A stretch of 64,000 bases of DNA from a virus. Below the pieces are notes generated by a model. The model saw nothing but the letters and a program-made list of their open reading frames with translations. It was not told the origin of the DNA and made no database searches. Location of the stretch: positions 1 to 64,000 of the IMG/VR virus record IMGVR_UViG_3300035698_028676. The stretch is one strand, 5' to 3'. A program made the translations under genes and the position numbers. Shown one piece after another: positions 24,342 through 33,664 of this stretch. The first letter of the stretch is position 1, and every line of letters begins with the position of its first letter.

Positions 24342-25160
24342 ATGAGGTTTATAATTACAGGACATCTTGGACTTATCGGGTCATCTCTAAAAAAGCGACT
24401 AGAAGACGAAGGAAATAAGTGTGTATTGAAAATGGATTTGAGAGACGGTAAAGATATTACTTATGACCTAGAAGGGAAAAAGTGTAATGCTGATATCATG
24501 TTTCATTTAGCCGCAAGATGTAAAATAAATAAAAGTATTTCTAATCCAGAATGGTGTTTTGAAAACGTTGCAGCTATACATGAGGTAATGGAATTTTGTC
24601 GTAAGAATAATATTAAAAAAGTAGTAGCCTTTTCAAGTTCAAGAATTCTTAATAAAGAAGTAAACCCATACACAGCATCAAAGAAATACTTAGAAGAATT
24701 ATGTAGGACATATTATTCATGTTATGGTATAGAATATATTATAATTCGTCCGAGTACAGTTTATGGGCCATTCGATGATAAAACACATAGGCTAATAGAT
24801 ATCTGGATTAAGAATGCACTAAAGGATAATGACTTAGTTATCTATGGGAATGGTAAAAAAACATTGGACTTTACTTATATTAATGACTTTATAGATGGTG
24901 TTATGCTAACATTAAAAAATGGTATGAATAAAGAATATAACATATCTGGTAATGAAGAATTTAATCTTAAGAAATTAGCTGAAATTATAATAAAAGAAAC
25001 TAATAGTAAAAGTAAAGTTATACTAAAAACAGCAGAGGCAGAACAACCGCAGAAAGTGCATGTTGATATATCTAAGATTAAGAAATTAGGGTATACTCCT
25101 AAAGTAAAACTTAATGATGGAATCAAAAAAACAATTGAGTTCTATAAAAAAATAAAATGA
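24342..25160 (+). CDS. NAD-dependent nucleotide-sugar epimerase/dehydratase (SDR)
   Basis: A 272-aa extended SDR with GHLGLIGSSL (cofactor loop, 7-16), FHLAARCKI, SSSR and catalytic YTASK near 110-114, then RPSTVYGPFDD and a C-terminal substrate domain. Converts a nucleotide sugar by 4-epimerisation, dehydration or reduction; the sugar is not identifiable. Short for the family (usually about 310). Confidence 0.85.
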   Translation: MRFIITGHLGLIGSSLKKRLEDEGNKCVLKMDLRDGKDITYDLEGKKCNADIMFHLAARCKINKSISNPEWCFENVAAIHEVMEFCRKNNIKKVVAFSSSRILNKEVNPYTASKKYLEELCRTYYSCYGIEYIIIRPSTVYGPFDDKTHRLIDIWIKNALKDNDLVIYGNGKKTLDFTYINDFIDGVMLTLKNGMNKEYNISGNEEFNLKKLAEIIIKETNSKSKVILKTAEAEQPQKVHVDISKIKKLGYTPKVKLNDGIKKTIEFYKKIK

Positions 25161-25945
25161 AAAAAGTATTATTCACAACAGTTAATGGAATATTAAAACC
25201 GTTCAAAGGAAGAGGATTAAGTAATACAAAGATAGGAAAATTTGTATATGAAAAAATGTTCATTCCTAATAAACCAGACTATGTTAATGTAGAAGGATTT
25301 AAGTTGTATCTACATAAGGGTGGAGATCTTTTATCTGACAGTCTTTTAATCTCTAAAGAATATGAGCCAGTAGAAACTAGAGTGATAAAGGAATTAGTTA
25401 ATGAAGGTGATATAGTTGTAGATGCCGGAGCTAATATAGGATACTATACTGTATTAATGTCTAAAGAAGTCGGACCCAATGGTAAGGTATATGCTTTTGA
25501 GCCCGGTAAAGAATGTTTTGATATACTTGCGAAGAATGTTAAAGAAAATAATTGTAATAATGTTGTTCTTATTAATAAGGCGATATCAGATAAAGAGGGA
25601 GAAATTAAATTCTATGTTAATGAAAAAGATAAAGCCTCTAGTAGCATACTTGAAGAAACAAAGCATTTGGGTAAGGAAGTTATAGTTAAAGCTACAACTC
25701 TAGATAAAGAAGTAATAGAAGATGTAGATTTTATGAAGATGGATATAGAAGGTGCTGAGCTTGGTGGATTGATTGGTGGTAAAGAGCTATTGCAAAACTG
25801 TGGCAAGATGGTGATAGAAGCTCCAGAAGACCGAAGAGATTTCAAAGATATAGAACAGGTGTTACTTGAAAATAAATATAGGATTGAAAGGTTAGACGAA
25901 GGGAATATATTCTGTATAAAAAGAAAGAAGGAGGATATTATTTAA
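25157..25945 (+). CDS. FkbM-family methyltransferase
   Basis: A 262-aa protein with VVDAGANIGYYTVLM (88-102), VYAFEPGKECFDILAKN and FMKMDIEGAELGGLIGG, the signature of FkbM methyltransferases, which often O-methylate sugars. Overlaps the epimerase by ATGA. Confidence 0.9.
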   Translation: MKKVLFTTVNGILKPFKGRGLSNTKIGKFVYEKMFIPNKPDYVNVEGFKLYLHKGGDLLSDSLLISKEYEPVETRVIKELVNEGDIVVDAGANIGYYTVLMSKEVGPNGKVYAFEPGKECFDILAKNVKENNCNNVVLINKAISDKEGEIKFYVNEKDKASSSILEETKHLGKEVIVKATTLDKEVIEDVDFMKMDIEGAELGGLIGGKELLQNCGKMVIEAPEDRRDFKDIEQVLLENKYRIERLDEGNIFCIKRKKEDII

Positions 25946-25949
25946 TAAT

Positions 25950-26315
25950 ATGGAAATGACTATAGGGGAATTTGTAGATAAGTTAAGTATCCAGTTACAT
26001 AAAGTACAAAAGATAGGTGAAGAATCTTATCCTGAATTCATTAAATTAACAGAAGAGCTTCTATTAAAAACTCCAATAGAAAATATTGAAGAAGTATTTA
26101 AGAGTTTAAGAGAACTTTATAAAATCAATGGGGAAATATGGTTGTTAGAATCGGGGTTACGACAAGGGAAAGAAGGCAAGATATCGCTTAAAGATGTTGG
26201 CAAAACAGCAATACAAATAAGAAATATAAATAATAAAAGAGTAGCTGAGCAGAATAGACTAATAGGGATAGTTGGTGGATTTAAGAATATAAAAAGAGAC
26301 CATGCTTCGGCATAA
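25950..26315 (+). CDS. DUF4254-like protein of glycan clusters
   Basis: A 121-aa helical protein with TIGEFVDKLSIQLHKVQKIG, EIWLLESGLRQGKEGKISL and AIQIRNINNKRVAEQNRLIG. This three-part pattern (short N-terminal helix, W-x-x-E-x-x-L-R-x-G-K, and I-R-x-x-N-x-x-R-V-x-x-x-N) is found beside many glycosyltransferases, commonly annotated DUF4254. Function unknown. Confidence 0.6.
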   Translation: MEMTIGEFVDKLSIQLHKVQKIGEESYPEFIKLTEELLLKTPIENIEEVFKSLRELYKINGEIWLLESGLRQGKEGKISLKDVGKTAIQIRNINNKRVAEQNRLIGIVGGFKNIKRDHASA

Positions 26316-26322
26316 AAAATAT

Positions 26323-27204
26323 ATGGAAGAACAAACAGTATCATTAATTATAACATCCTTTAAAGAGAAGACATTAGATAAAGCGATAGCAGCAGCTTTA
26401 AATCAGAATACTAAATACAACTATAATGTGATAGTTGTATCTCCTGATGATAAAGATTTACAATTTGCAGAATCAGTTGGAGCTATTCCATTTAAGGATC
26501 CAGGCCAAGGCAAAAGCTTTGCTCTTAACAAAGTATTCAAAGAAATAAAATCAGATATACTTATATTTACCGACGGTGATGTCTATATAAATAGTACAGC
26601 AGTAGAGGAAATAGTCAATGGATTTAATAATACGAAAATAGGATGTTTAACTGGGCGACCTGTTCCATTAGAAAATAGAAAAAGTAAGTATGGATATTGG
26701 GCTAATGTATTATTTAATGCTGCCCATAAAATAAGAAGAGATGCTTTTCTTAATAACAAGTTTATAGAATGTTCTGGTTATCTATTCGCATTCCGTGGCG
26801 GTCATATTAAAAAGATTCCACTTGATGTAGCAGAGGATACATACATACCATTTTTCTTTTCTGGGAAAGGCTACAGAATAGGATATGCAGAAAAAGCAAA
26901 AGTATATGTTAAGAATGTGGATAACTTTAAAGACTGGTTGCTCCAGAAGGTGAGGACTAGTAAGGCTCATGAAACTCTTGATAAATATGTGGATACTAAA
27001 AAGAATAAGAAAGTAAAATCTTTATCTGGAGAAGCCAAGGGTTTGTTTAAGGTTTTGAAAGAACCAGCTAATCCTAGAGAATTTTATTGGACACTTCAGC
27101 TGATTGCAGCTAGAGGTTATATGTGGGCCAAAGTTAAGACCGATATAAAGATTAAAAATAAACATTACAGTGACGGATGGGAAAGCCCTAAGTCTACGAA
27201 ATAA
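26323..27204 (+). CDS. GT2-family glycosyltransferase
   Basis: A 293-aa GT-A protein with SLIITSFKEKTLDKAIAAAL, FTDGDVYIN (DxD metal site) and AEDTYIPFFFSGKGYRIGYA, the usual GT2 order. C-terminal amphipathic/hydrophobic segment may be a membrane contact. Start at 26323 follows the previous stop by 7 nt; an ATG at 26302 overlaps it. Confidence 0.85.
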   Translation: MEEQTVSLIITSFKEKTLDKAIAAALNQNTKYNYNVIVVSPDDKDLQFAESVGAIPFKDPGQGKSFALNKVFKEIKSDILIFTDGDVYINSTAVEEIVNGFNNTKIGCLTGRPVPLENRKSKYGYWANVLFNAAHKIRRDAFLNNKFIECSGYLFAFRGGHIKKIPLDVAEDTYIPFFFSGKGYRIGYAEKAKVYVKNVDNFKDWLLQKVRTSKAHETLDKYVDTKKNKKVKSLSGEAKGLFKVLKEPANPREFYWTLQLIAARGYMWAKVKTDIKIKNKHYSDGWESPKSTK

Positions 27205-27223
27205 ATAGAAGGAGGAATAAAAT

Positions 27224-27583
27224 ATGAAAAAAGTAAATAAAGTATGGGGAGAAGAAAAGTGGATAGTAAATAGAGATTATTGCGGCAAAGTTCTTATCTT
27301 AAATAAAGGTTTTAAATGTAGTATGCATAAACATAAAATTAAAGATGAAACATTCTATATGAATAAAGGTAAAATACTATTAGAATATGGTGATGATAAA
27401 TCTATAATGTATCCAGGAGATGTCCAACTAATTGAACCTGGAGTATATCATAGCTTCACTGGTCTAGAAGATTCAGAGATTATAGAATTCTCAACACATC
27501 ATAGAGACGATGATTCTTACAGGAAAGATTCATCGGGTAAAGTTGATCTATCTTCTATAAAACTACCAGAGGAGAAAAAATGA
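27224..27583 (+). CDS. cupin-domain sugar isomerase-like protein
   Basis: A 119-aa single cupin. KCSMHKHKIKDETFYMNKGK supplies metal ligands His35, His37 and Glu42, and VYHSF the last His. The STHHRDDDSYRKD C-terminal motif is shared by cupins next to sugar nucleotide genes (lyxose/mannose isomerase-like). Shine-Dalgarno GGAGG upstream. Overlaps the next gene by ATGA. Confidence 0.75.
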   Translation: MKKVNKVWGEEKWIVNRDYCGKVLILNKGFKCSMHKHKIKDETFYMNKGKILLEYGDDKSIMYPGDVQLIEPGVYHSFTGLEDSEIIEFSTHHRDDDSYRKDSSGKVDLSSIKLPEEKK

Positions 27584-28488
27584 AATACTTAGTAACTGGA
27601 GGAGCTGGATTTATAGGGAGTAATATAGCTAAGCATCTTTATGAGGCTGGGCATGATGTAACTATAATAGATGATTTTAGTTCTGGATATATGTATAATC
27701 TAAATGGATTTAAGGGAGAAATAATTAAATGGGATATATCTAAACCATACGCCTTTAACAAAAAATATGATGCTATATTCCATCAAGCAGCAATAACCGA
27801 CCCAAGGTATCCAGATGATAAAGAGGTTTTAAATAAGAACATAGCTGGATTTAAACTTATGCTTCAAAAGGCTAAAAAGGATAAATCAAAATTGGTATAT
27901 GCTTCTAGCGCAAATCTATATGGGAATGGGGATACCCCACAACAAGAAGACCAACTAAAAGAACTTATGAACGCCTATGGTACATCAAAGTTTATAATGG
28001 ATGAGATAGCAAGCTATCACTTTAATAGTATGCATATAGTAGGTTTAAGATACTTTAATGTATTCGGTCCAGGTGAAGGTGGTAAGGGTGTTCCAGCTTC
28101 TATGATATATCATCTAATAAATAATATGAGAGAGGGTAAATCTCCTAGAATATTTAAAATGGGAGAACAAATACGTGACCATATATATGTTAAAGATTGT
28201 GTAACTGCAAATATAAATGCATTAGATTCAAAATCTGGAGTTTATAATGTTGGTACAGGTAGAGGAACAGACTTTAATGAACTAGTGTGTATTATAAATA
28301 AAGAATTAGGAAAAGATATGCCTATAGAATATTTTGATATGCCATATGATAAATCCACTTACCAAGCAAACACACAAGCTGATACTAAAAAGGCAGAGGA
28401 AGTTTTAGGCTTTAAAGCTAAGTTTACATTAGAAGAGGGTATTAAAGAATACGCAAAAGTTCTAAAAAATGAAGTTGCTACTAAGTAG
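27580..28488 (+). CDS. hldD: HldD-like ADP-heptose 6-epimerase
   Basis: A 302-aa extended SDR with TGGAGFIGSNI (6-16), IFHQAAITDPR, SSANLYGNG and catalytic NAYGTSKF. The substrate part has LRYFNVFGPGEGGKG, RDHIYVKDCV, NVGTGRGTDFNEL and MPYDKSTYQANTQADTKKAE, closely following the E. coli HldD pattern (RYFNVYGPRE, YQAFTQAD). It is expected to invert C6 of ADP-D-glycero-D-manno-heptose. With the HldE-like gene it suggests a heptose-containing glycan. Another epimerase of this subfamily cannot be excluded. Confidence 0.75.
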   Translation: MKYLVTGGAGFIGSNIAKHLYEAGHDVTIIDDFSSGYMYNLNGFKGEIIKWDISKPYAFNKKYDAIFHQAAITDPRYPDDKEVLNKNIAGFKLMLQKAKKDKSKLVYASSANLYGNGDTPQQEDQLKELMNAYGTSKFIMDEIASYHFNSMHIVGLRYFNVFGPGEGGKGVPASMIYHLINNMREGKSPRIFKMGEQIRDHIYVKDCVTANINALDSKSGVYNVGTGRGTDFNELVCIINKELGKDMPIEYFDMPYDKSTYQANTQADTKKAEEVLGFKAKFTLEEGIKEYAKVLKNEVATK

Positions 28489-28509
28489 TAGTATCGGAAG
28501 GTTTATATA
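28483..28509 (+). promoter_or_regulatory. class A promoter with short leader
   Basis: CTACT-A-AGTAG dyad at the preceding gene end, BRE ATCGGAAGG (28493-28501) and TATA TTTATATA (28502-28509). An ATG at 28531 begins a 15-codon frame overlapping the 28568 start, possibly a leader peptide. The main gene has GGAGGT 7 nt upstream. Confidence 0.7.
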
Positions 28510-28567
28510 CTCATACCCTATAGAGAGAGTATGGTAAACTTTATATTATTAGAATGGAGGTGTTTAA

Positions 28568-28900
28568 ATGACTGTTGAAATAATTGATGCTGGGATGTTA
28601 GTACTATATCCTTTAATGCTCTTCGCGGGTGTATCTTTATTTGTATTGACACTGGGAACCATATTCGGACCATCTACAAGTAAAATATACAGACAAGATT
28701 TGTCTAACATGTATGTTGCCGGAAAGATCAAGCAAATAGCTAAAAAAGATGGAATTAATCTTAATGAAGAATTCTTAGACTTCTCTAAAGTAATGAAGAA
28801 CAAAAAGATTAACCTTGAAGCTTTAGATAATACTGTTGAACGAGAACTGCAAGAAAAGCTATCAGAGGATAATAAATCCAAACTAGCTACTAAGGAATAA
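28568..28900 (+). CDS. membrane-anchored protein, 110 aa
   Basis: One N-terminal membrane segment (about residues 9-33), then a soluble helical part (AGKIKQIAKKDGINLNEEFL). Directly upstream of the oligosaccharyltransferase under the same promoter, though a U-rich tract lies between. Might be an accessory subunit; no homology recognised. Confidence 0.5.
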   Translation: MTVEIIDAGMLVLYPLMLFAGVSLFVLTLGTIFGPSTSKIYRQDLSNMYVAGKIKQIAKKDGINLNEEFLDFSKVMKNKKINLEALDNTVERELQEKLSEDNKSKLATKE

Positions 28901-28935
28901 ACCTTAACGAATTTTTATTTTTTTATTTTTAAATT
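28901..28935 (+). terminator. U-rich terminator-like tract
   Basis: Runs of T (5, 7 and 5) between the 110-aa protein and the oligosaccharyltransferase. It may terminate or attenuate. Confidence 0.35.
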
Positions 28936-28947
28936 AAAACAAACAAT

Positions 28948-31668
28948 ATGGAAAACGATAGTATAATTGACTCCAGGAATGCAAAGGCTTCAGCTATATT
29001 TAGTAATCCAAAGATTATCTTTCCAATAATTCTAATCCTTCTAATCATACTAGGTGTTTATATAAGAGCACTTCCTATGACTGACCATAATGGATTACCT
29101 GGTCTATGGGATCATTCAAAGAATGCCTGGACATTAGGCCCAGATTTGGACCCTTGGTCTTTTGTAAAGAACGCTAAAATAATAGCTCAGGGAAGCGGAA
29201 TACCCGCTATAGATACTCTTAGGAATGTACCACTAGGGGTAGATAACTCCAGGGAGACAATACTTCTACCATATATGATATATGGAACTTATCAATTAGT
29301 AAACCTATTTGGTACATTTAATATGGAATTTGCTGGGGCCTTATTCCCTGTAATAATGTTTGGATTAACAATAATAGCATTCTTCTTATTTACTAGAGAG
29401 ATATTCTTACATAGTGGAAAAACTAAGGCCAACATTATAGCATCTATATCAACATTTTTCTTTACAATAACTCCCGCGCTATTACATAGAACTGTAGCTG
29501 GAATACCAGAAAAAGAATCTGCTGGATTTCTATTCATGTTTTTAGCATTTTATCTGTTCTTAAAATCTATAAAGGCAGGGAATATAAAGAGTGCTATATT
29601 ATATGGATTCTTAGCTGGAGCTGCAACAACTATTATGAGATTTATATGGGGAGGAGCTGTATATATTTTTGGTGCAATATTTATGGCAGTTTTATTATCA
29701 TTCTTATTTAATAAAGTAAATAGTAAATACTATGCAGCATATAGTTCGTGGCTAATTACTACATGTTTAACTATGGTGATGTTCTCTAGTTGGTTTACTC
29801 TTGGTGGGTTGTTAGTATTATCATACACAAGTGTCTGTATCCTTCTTTGGTTTTTTCTGACTCTTCATATAATATTATGGAATACTAGACTATCGAATAT
29901 AGGATTTATGAATACATTAAAGCAGAAATTACCAAAGAATATCATTTCAATAATAATCTCTTTAATACTATTGATACCAATATCTCTGATTATATTTGGT
30001 CCAGATTTTATTTATGGTAAACTTAAAATAATATATGAACTTCTGTTTAATCCTATTACTGGAAGATGGAATACTACTGTAGCAGAGAATAGACCTCCAT
30101 TCCTTGGAGAGTGGATGGGGAACTTTGGACCATTCATAGGAAACTTACCAGTAATGTTTACATTGTTCATAACTGGGTCTGTTGTATTGTTTAAAGAGGC
30201 GTTAACTAATTTGAAGAAAAAGGATTCTGTTAGATTAACTATTATATATTTGATATTATTAATGGGTATTACTTTCTCAAGAATAGCATCGACTAGTATA
30301 TTCAATGGACAAAACTTTATAAGTAAACTATTCTTTATAGGCTCTATCTTATTTTTTATTATATCATTATTATATTATTCTATTAAATATATCAAAGAAG
30401 GTAATAATGGATTTAAAAAGATAAAGTTTGAATATATATTGGCAATATCATTATTTGTTCTTTGTTTATTGACAGTCCGTGGAGCCATAAGGTTGACAAT
30501 GGTTCTAGCGTCGGTAGTACCAATCTTTGTTGGATACTTTGTTGTTAAACTAAGTTATTCTGTAAAAGATAATTTAACGTCTACTGATAATACAAGAAAC
30601 AATAATACAGTTTTTGATAAAAGTTATATAAGTATATTCTTTCTAATAATAGTAATACTATCTAGCTTCTCAGTTGGATATACATTCTATAAAACATCTA
30701 CATCTATAGCATATAGCATGGTGCCAAATTACTATAATATTCAATGGCAAAATGCTATGGGCTGGGTAAGAGATAACACAGAGGTTGATTCAGTCTTTGC
30801 TCACTGGTGGGATTACGGATACTGGGTACAGGCAATAGGAGAAAGGGCCACAGTAACAGATGGTGGTAATGTAATAACTTATTGGAATTATCTAATGGGT
30901 AGGCATGTGCTTACTGGAGATAATCAGGAAGACGCATTAGAATTTTTATATAACCATAACGCAGATTATCTTTTAATTGATAGTTCAGATATAGGAAAAT
31001 ATGGTGCATATAGTAGCATAGGAAGTGATGGTAATTATGATAGATTCTCTACTGTATCTACGCTTCTAATGGACCCTCAACAGACACATGAAAATGGCAA
31101 CTCAACTACATATTTTTATAATGGTGGCATGAATTTAGATGAAGATATAAATTATGAAATAAATGGAATATCATATTTCTTCCCACAATCGCAATCTGCT
31201 ATTTATGGGATTATTATAACTGAAGGAAATAATACAATTGAAGGAGTTGATATATTAATAATAAACAAAGGAGTATTGACTCCTATACCATTAAGATACA
31301 TCCAAAATGGAGATATGTATTATGATACTGGCAGTGGATTAAACGGAACTGTAAAAACAATTACAAGAGTCGATGCTGCTGGAGTAGTACATCAGAATGG
31401 AGCATTACTATATATTTCTCCAAGAGTAACAAAAACTTTATTTTCTCATCTATACCTTTTAGATGACCCTACAAAAAAATTCCCTAATTTTGAACTCTCA
31501 CATGCCGAACCAAACATAATGACTCAGGATAATAATATATTTTTTTATGATCCTATCGGCACTGTTGGGCCAATAAAAATATGGTCAATAAACTATTCTG
31601 GTGATGAAGAACTCAAAGAAGAATATATAGATATCGATTCTACAAAATATCTAGATTGGAAGCTTTAA
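28948..31668 (+). CDS. aglB: AglB/STT3-type oligosaccharyltransferase
   Basis: A 906-aa GT-C integral membrane enzyme. About 12-13 hydrophobic segments lie up to residue ~595, then a soluble C-terminal domain. First-loop metal-binding DLD (66-68), GIPEKES (186-191) and the hallmark WWDYGYW at 620-626. It transfers a glycan from a lipid carrier to Asn in N-X-S/T sequons of exported proteins. Full length and all the motifs I can recognise are present, so it is probably active. It follows the nucleotide-sugar and glycosyltransferase operon. Confidence 0.92.
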   Translation: MENDSIIDSRNAKASAIFSNPKIIFPIILILLIILGVYIRALPMTDHNGLPGLWDHSKNAWTLGPDLDPWSFVKNAKIIAQGSGIPAIDTLRNVPLGVDNSRETILLPYMIYGTYQLVNLFGTFNMEFAGALFPVIMFGLTIIAFFLFTREIFLHSGKTKANIIASISTFFFTITPALLHRTVAGIPEKESAGFLFMFLAFYLFLKSIKAGNIKSAILYGFLAGAATTIMRFIWGGAVYIFGAIFMAVLLSFLFNKVNSKYYAAYSSWLITTCLTMVMFSSWFTLGGLLVLSYTSVCILLWFFLTLHIILWNTRLSNIGFMNTLKQKLPKNIISIIISLILLIPISLIIFGPDFIYGKLKIIYELLFNPITGRWNTTVAENRPPFLGEWMGNFGPFIGNLPVMFTLFITGSVVLFKEALTNLKKKDSVRLTIIYLILLMGITFSRIASTSIFNGQNFISKLFFIGSILFFIISLLYYSIKYIKEGNNGFKKIKFEYILAISLFVLCLLTVRGAIRLTMVLASVVPIFVGYFVVKLSYSVKDNLTSTDNTRNNNTVFDKSYISIFFLIIVILSSFSVGYTFYKTSTSIAYSMVPNYYNIQWQNAMGWVRDNTEVDSVFAHWWDYGYWVQAIGERATVTDGGNVITYWNYLMGRHVLTGDNQEDALEFLYNHNADYLLIDSSDIGKYGAYSSIGSDGNYDRFSTVSTLLMDPQQTHENGNSTTYFYNGGMNLDEDINYEINGISYFFPQSQSAIYGIIITEGNNTIEGVDILIINKGVLTPIPLRYIQNGDMYYDTGSGLNGTVKTITRVDAAGVVHQNGALLYISPRVTKTLFSHLYLLDDPTKKFPNFELSHAEPNIMTQDNNIFFYDPIGTVGPIKIWSINYSGDEELKEEYIDIDSTKYLDWKL

Positions 31669-31685
31669 ATACTACTTAAAATTAT

Positions 31686-32387
31686 ATGAAAAATAAATGT
31701 CAAATCTGTGGTAATGAATGTCGTAATAAGTTCTGCTCAGTTAACTGCTATCGTAAAAAGCCAACAACTATGAAAAAAAAGAAATGCAAAAATTGTGATA
31801 CGTATTTTTATGTTAATCCTTTAGATAGTAATCATTATTTTTGTTCAAAACTATGTTGGGAAATATATAGGGAGATCAATAAAAAAATAGATTGGGGTGA
31901 TCCTGAAGAAGTAAAAAAATATATGAGAAAAGTGCATTTAAAAAAGAATAAAGAAAGGTATGAAAAAAGCAAAAAAAATAAATGCGAGATATGCTGTAGG
32001 CCATCTGTTAATAAATACTGTTCGCATAGATGTCTAGTTATAGGTATAACTGGGAAAAACAATTCTAATTATATTGGTGGAGATATAAAAATGTATGATA
32101 ATAAATTTACTCTGCAGTTTAGGAAACTAATTAGGAATAGAGATAAAAAATGCATGGAATGTGGTAGATTAATAAACTTTGGTAACAGAGAGTTAGATGT
32201 TCATCATATAGATAATTCACATAATAATTCTTGCATAAAAAATTGCATAAGTCTGTGTTCATCTTGTCATGCAACGGTTACTTTCGGTAAAGATAAATAT
32301 ACTTATTATATGCCAAAATTTAGAAGATTACTTAATATGATTTATGGATATAAATATGATAACTATAATGCTATCACATCAGAGTAG
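31686..32387 (+). CDS. HNH homing-type endonuclease
   Basis: A 233-aa protein. N-terminal Cys-rich fingers (CQICGNECRNKFCSVNC, CKNCDTYF, CEICCRPSVNKYC), then HNH: RKLIRNRDKKCMECG, LDVHHIDNS, NCISLCSSCHAT, terminal MIYGYKYD. The same C-terminal nuclease as the 10545 and 49768 proteins, with fewer fingers. Probably mobile. Confidence 0.85.
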   Translation: MKNKCQICGNECRNKFCSVNCYRKKPTTMKKKKCKNCDTYFYVNPLDSNHYFCSKLCWEIYREINKKIDWGDPEEVKKYMRKVHLKKNKERYEKSKKNKCEICCRPSVNKYCSHRCLVIGITGKNNSNYIGGDIKMYDNKFTLQFRKLIRNRDKKCMECGRLINFGNRELDVHHIDNSHNNSCIKNCISLCSSCHATVTFGKDKYTYYMPKFRRLLNMIYGYKYDNYNAITSE

Positions 32388-32400
32388 TTCAATATGATTA

Positions 32401-32437
32401 AGTTACTACTTAATAGTGATACCGAAAGATTTATAAA
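32401..32437 (+). promoter_or_regulatory. class A archaeal promoter
   Basis: TTACTACTTAATAGTGA degenerate dyad, BRE ACCGAAAGA (32421-32429) and TATA TTTATAAA (32430-32437). The first ATG is at 32503, so a leader of roughly 40 nt containing an imperfect hairpin (ACTTTTAAATAGTAAAAGT) is expected. Confidence 0.75.
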
Positions 32438-32502
32438 GGGAAGTATCTATATAGAGAGAGTATAATTACTACTTTTAAATAGTAAAAGTATTTTAAAACA
32501 AG

Positions 32503-32691
32503 ATGGTAACAGAAAAAGAAAAAGCTGAGGGAAAAAGTAAGCCAGAAGTATTTGAAAAGTCTTGCCCATATTGTGATAAGCCTTTTTACTCATTAAGTGA
32601 AAAGCAATTACTTTTTAATTATACAAGCCACATAGGTTCTTGTAAATTTAAAAATGATAAAAAGAAAAATCTAGAGGCAAAGAAAGAATGA
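32503..32691 (+). CDS. zinc-finger protein, 62 aa
   Basis: CPYCDKPF...HIGSC gives a CCHC finger within a charged small protein. Probably nucleic-acid or protein binding. First gene of the 32.5-35.7 kb operon. Confidence 0.5.
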   Translation: MVTEKEKAEGKSKPEVFEKSCPYCDKPFYSLSEKQLLFNYTSHIGSCKFKNDKKKNLEAKKE

Positions 32692-32927
32692 AATTTTCAG
32701 ATTATTTTAGTATAACAGGAATAGTATATGTGTTTTTTATGTTCTTCTTTATATGGTTTATAAGAATATCTAATATTACAAGTTTGATAGTTGAACCTAT
32801 TACGCAATGGCATGTAGTATTTAATATTGGGGTTTGGTTTGTATTAGTTATGTTTTGTATGAATGGATTTCTTGATTCAGCCTCAAGAAGTGAAGCCCGT
32901 AGATTAAGAAGAGGGGCAAATAAATAA
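32688..32927 (+). CDS. two-pass membrane protein, 79 aa
   Basis: Hydrophobic segments at about residues 10-28 and 43-61; basic C-terminus (RSEARRLRRGANK). Overlaps upstream by ATGA. No family recognised. Confidence 0.5.
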   Translation: MKFSDYFSITGIVYVFFMFFFIWFIRISNITSLIVEPITQWHVVFNIGVWFVLVMFCMNGFLDSASRSEARRLRRGANK

Positions 32928-32928
32928 A

Positions 32929-33243
32929 ATGGGTTTTGGATGCTTTGCTGGGTTTGAAGGATTTGATTGTAGTATCCTTTGGATTATTTTAATAATGATA
33001 TTTTTCTCCGCGGCAATATTTAGAAAAAATGTAGCAGAAGGGATTTTAGATATGGATTTCTCACTTATAGGAGGATCTGCTATTGGAGCTATCGCATTTG
33101 TAGTTATGATATTTATAACACACTCTATGAAATGGAGTGGAGTCGCTGGAGTTGTAGGAATGATAATAGGTGGGTTTATTGGTTCACAATTTTTACCAGA
33201 TGGAGAAAGTAGTTCTGGAGGTGGAGATGGTGGTTGGTTCTAA
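32929..33243 (+). CDS. three-pass membrane protein with Gly-rich tail
   Basis: A 104-aa protein with hydrophobic segments at about 16-32, 46-64 and 69-89, ending in a Ser/Gly-rich tail (ESSSGGGDGGWF). A holin-like topology is possible but unsupported by a motif. Confidence 0.5.
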   Translation: MGFGCFAGFEGFDCSILWIILIMIFFSAAIFRKNVAEGILDMDFSLIGGSAIGAIAFVVMIFITHSMKWSGVAGVVGMIIGGFIGSQFLPDGESSSGGGDGGWF

Positions 33244-33637
33244 TAACCAAAGCGATGAAGTCGCGGCTGTTGGTTCTAATGATACAGTTATTATAAAAAA
33301 TAAAGAGATAAAGAAAACAAAGGGGAATTATTGTTTTCCTGACTTTTTAGGTAAAGCTATGGCTGGTGTAGGACAGAGAGTTCAATTCGAGTCTTCATTA
33401 TTAAGTATGGCATCAATTTTAGTAGGAATAATGATCATGGGTTTTGTTACAGTGCTTGGTACTGATTTATCATTGTTTATAAAAATAATGACTGGGCTTA
33501 ATTGTGCAGCAGCATTTGTATTCTTATCATCTAGTATGATAACCACATTCCAACAATATCAAGCATATCTAAGTATAATGGGTATTCTAGAATCTGAAGA
33601 AGAAATAAATAATGAAAGTATTAAGATTAATATTTGA
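33227..33637 (+). CDS. membrane protein, 136 aa
   Basis: Start at ATG 33227 (17-nt overlap) chosen over a longer frame from 33170. A soluble N-terminal part contains CFPDFLGKAMAGVGQRVQFE; two membrane helices follow (about 62-80 and 85-104). No family recognised. Confidence 0.5.
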   Translation: MVVGSNNQSDEVAAVGSNDTVIIKNKEIKKTKGNYCFPDFLGKAMAGVGQRVQFESSLLSMASILVGIMIMGFVTVLGTDLSLFIKIMTGLNCAAAFVFLSSSMITTFQQYQAYLSIMGILESEEEINNESIKINI

Positions 33638-33664
33638 AAAATTAATGAAAGGAGGAATAAAAAA

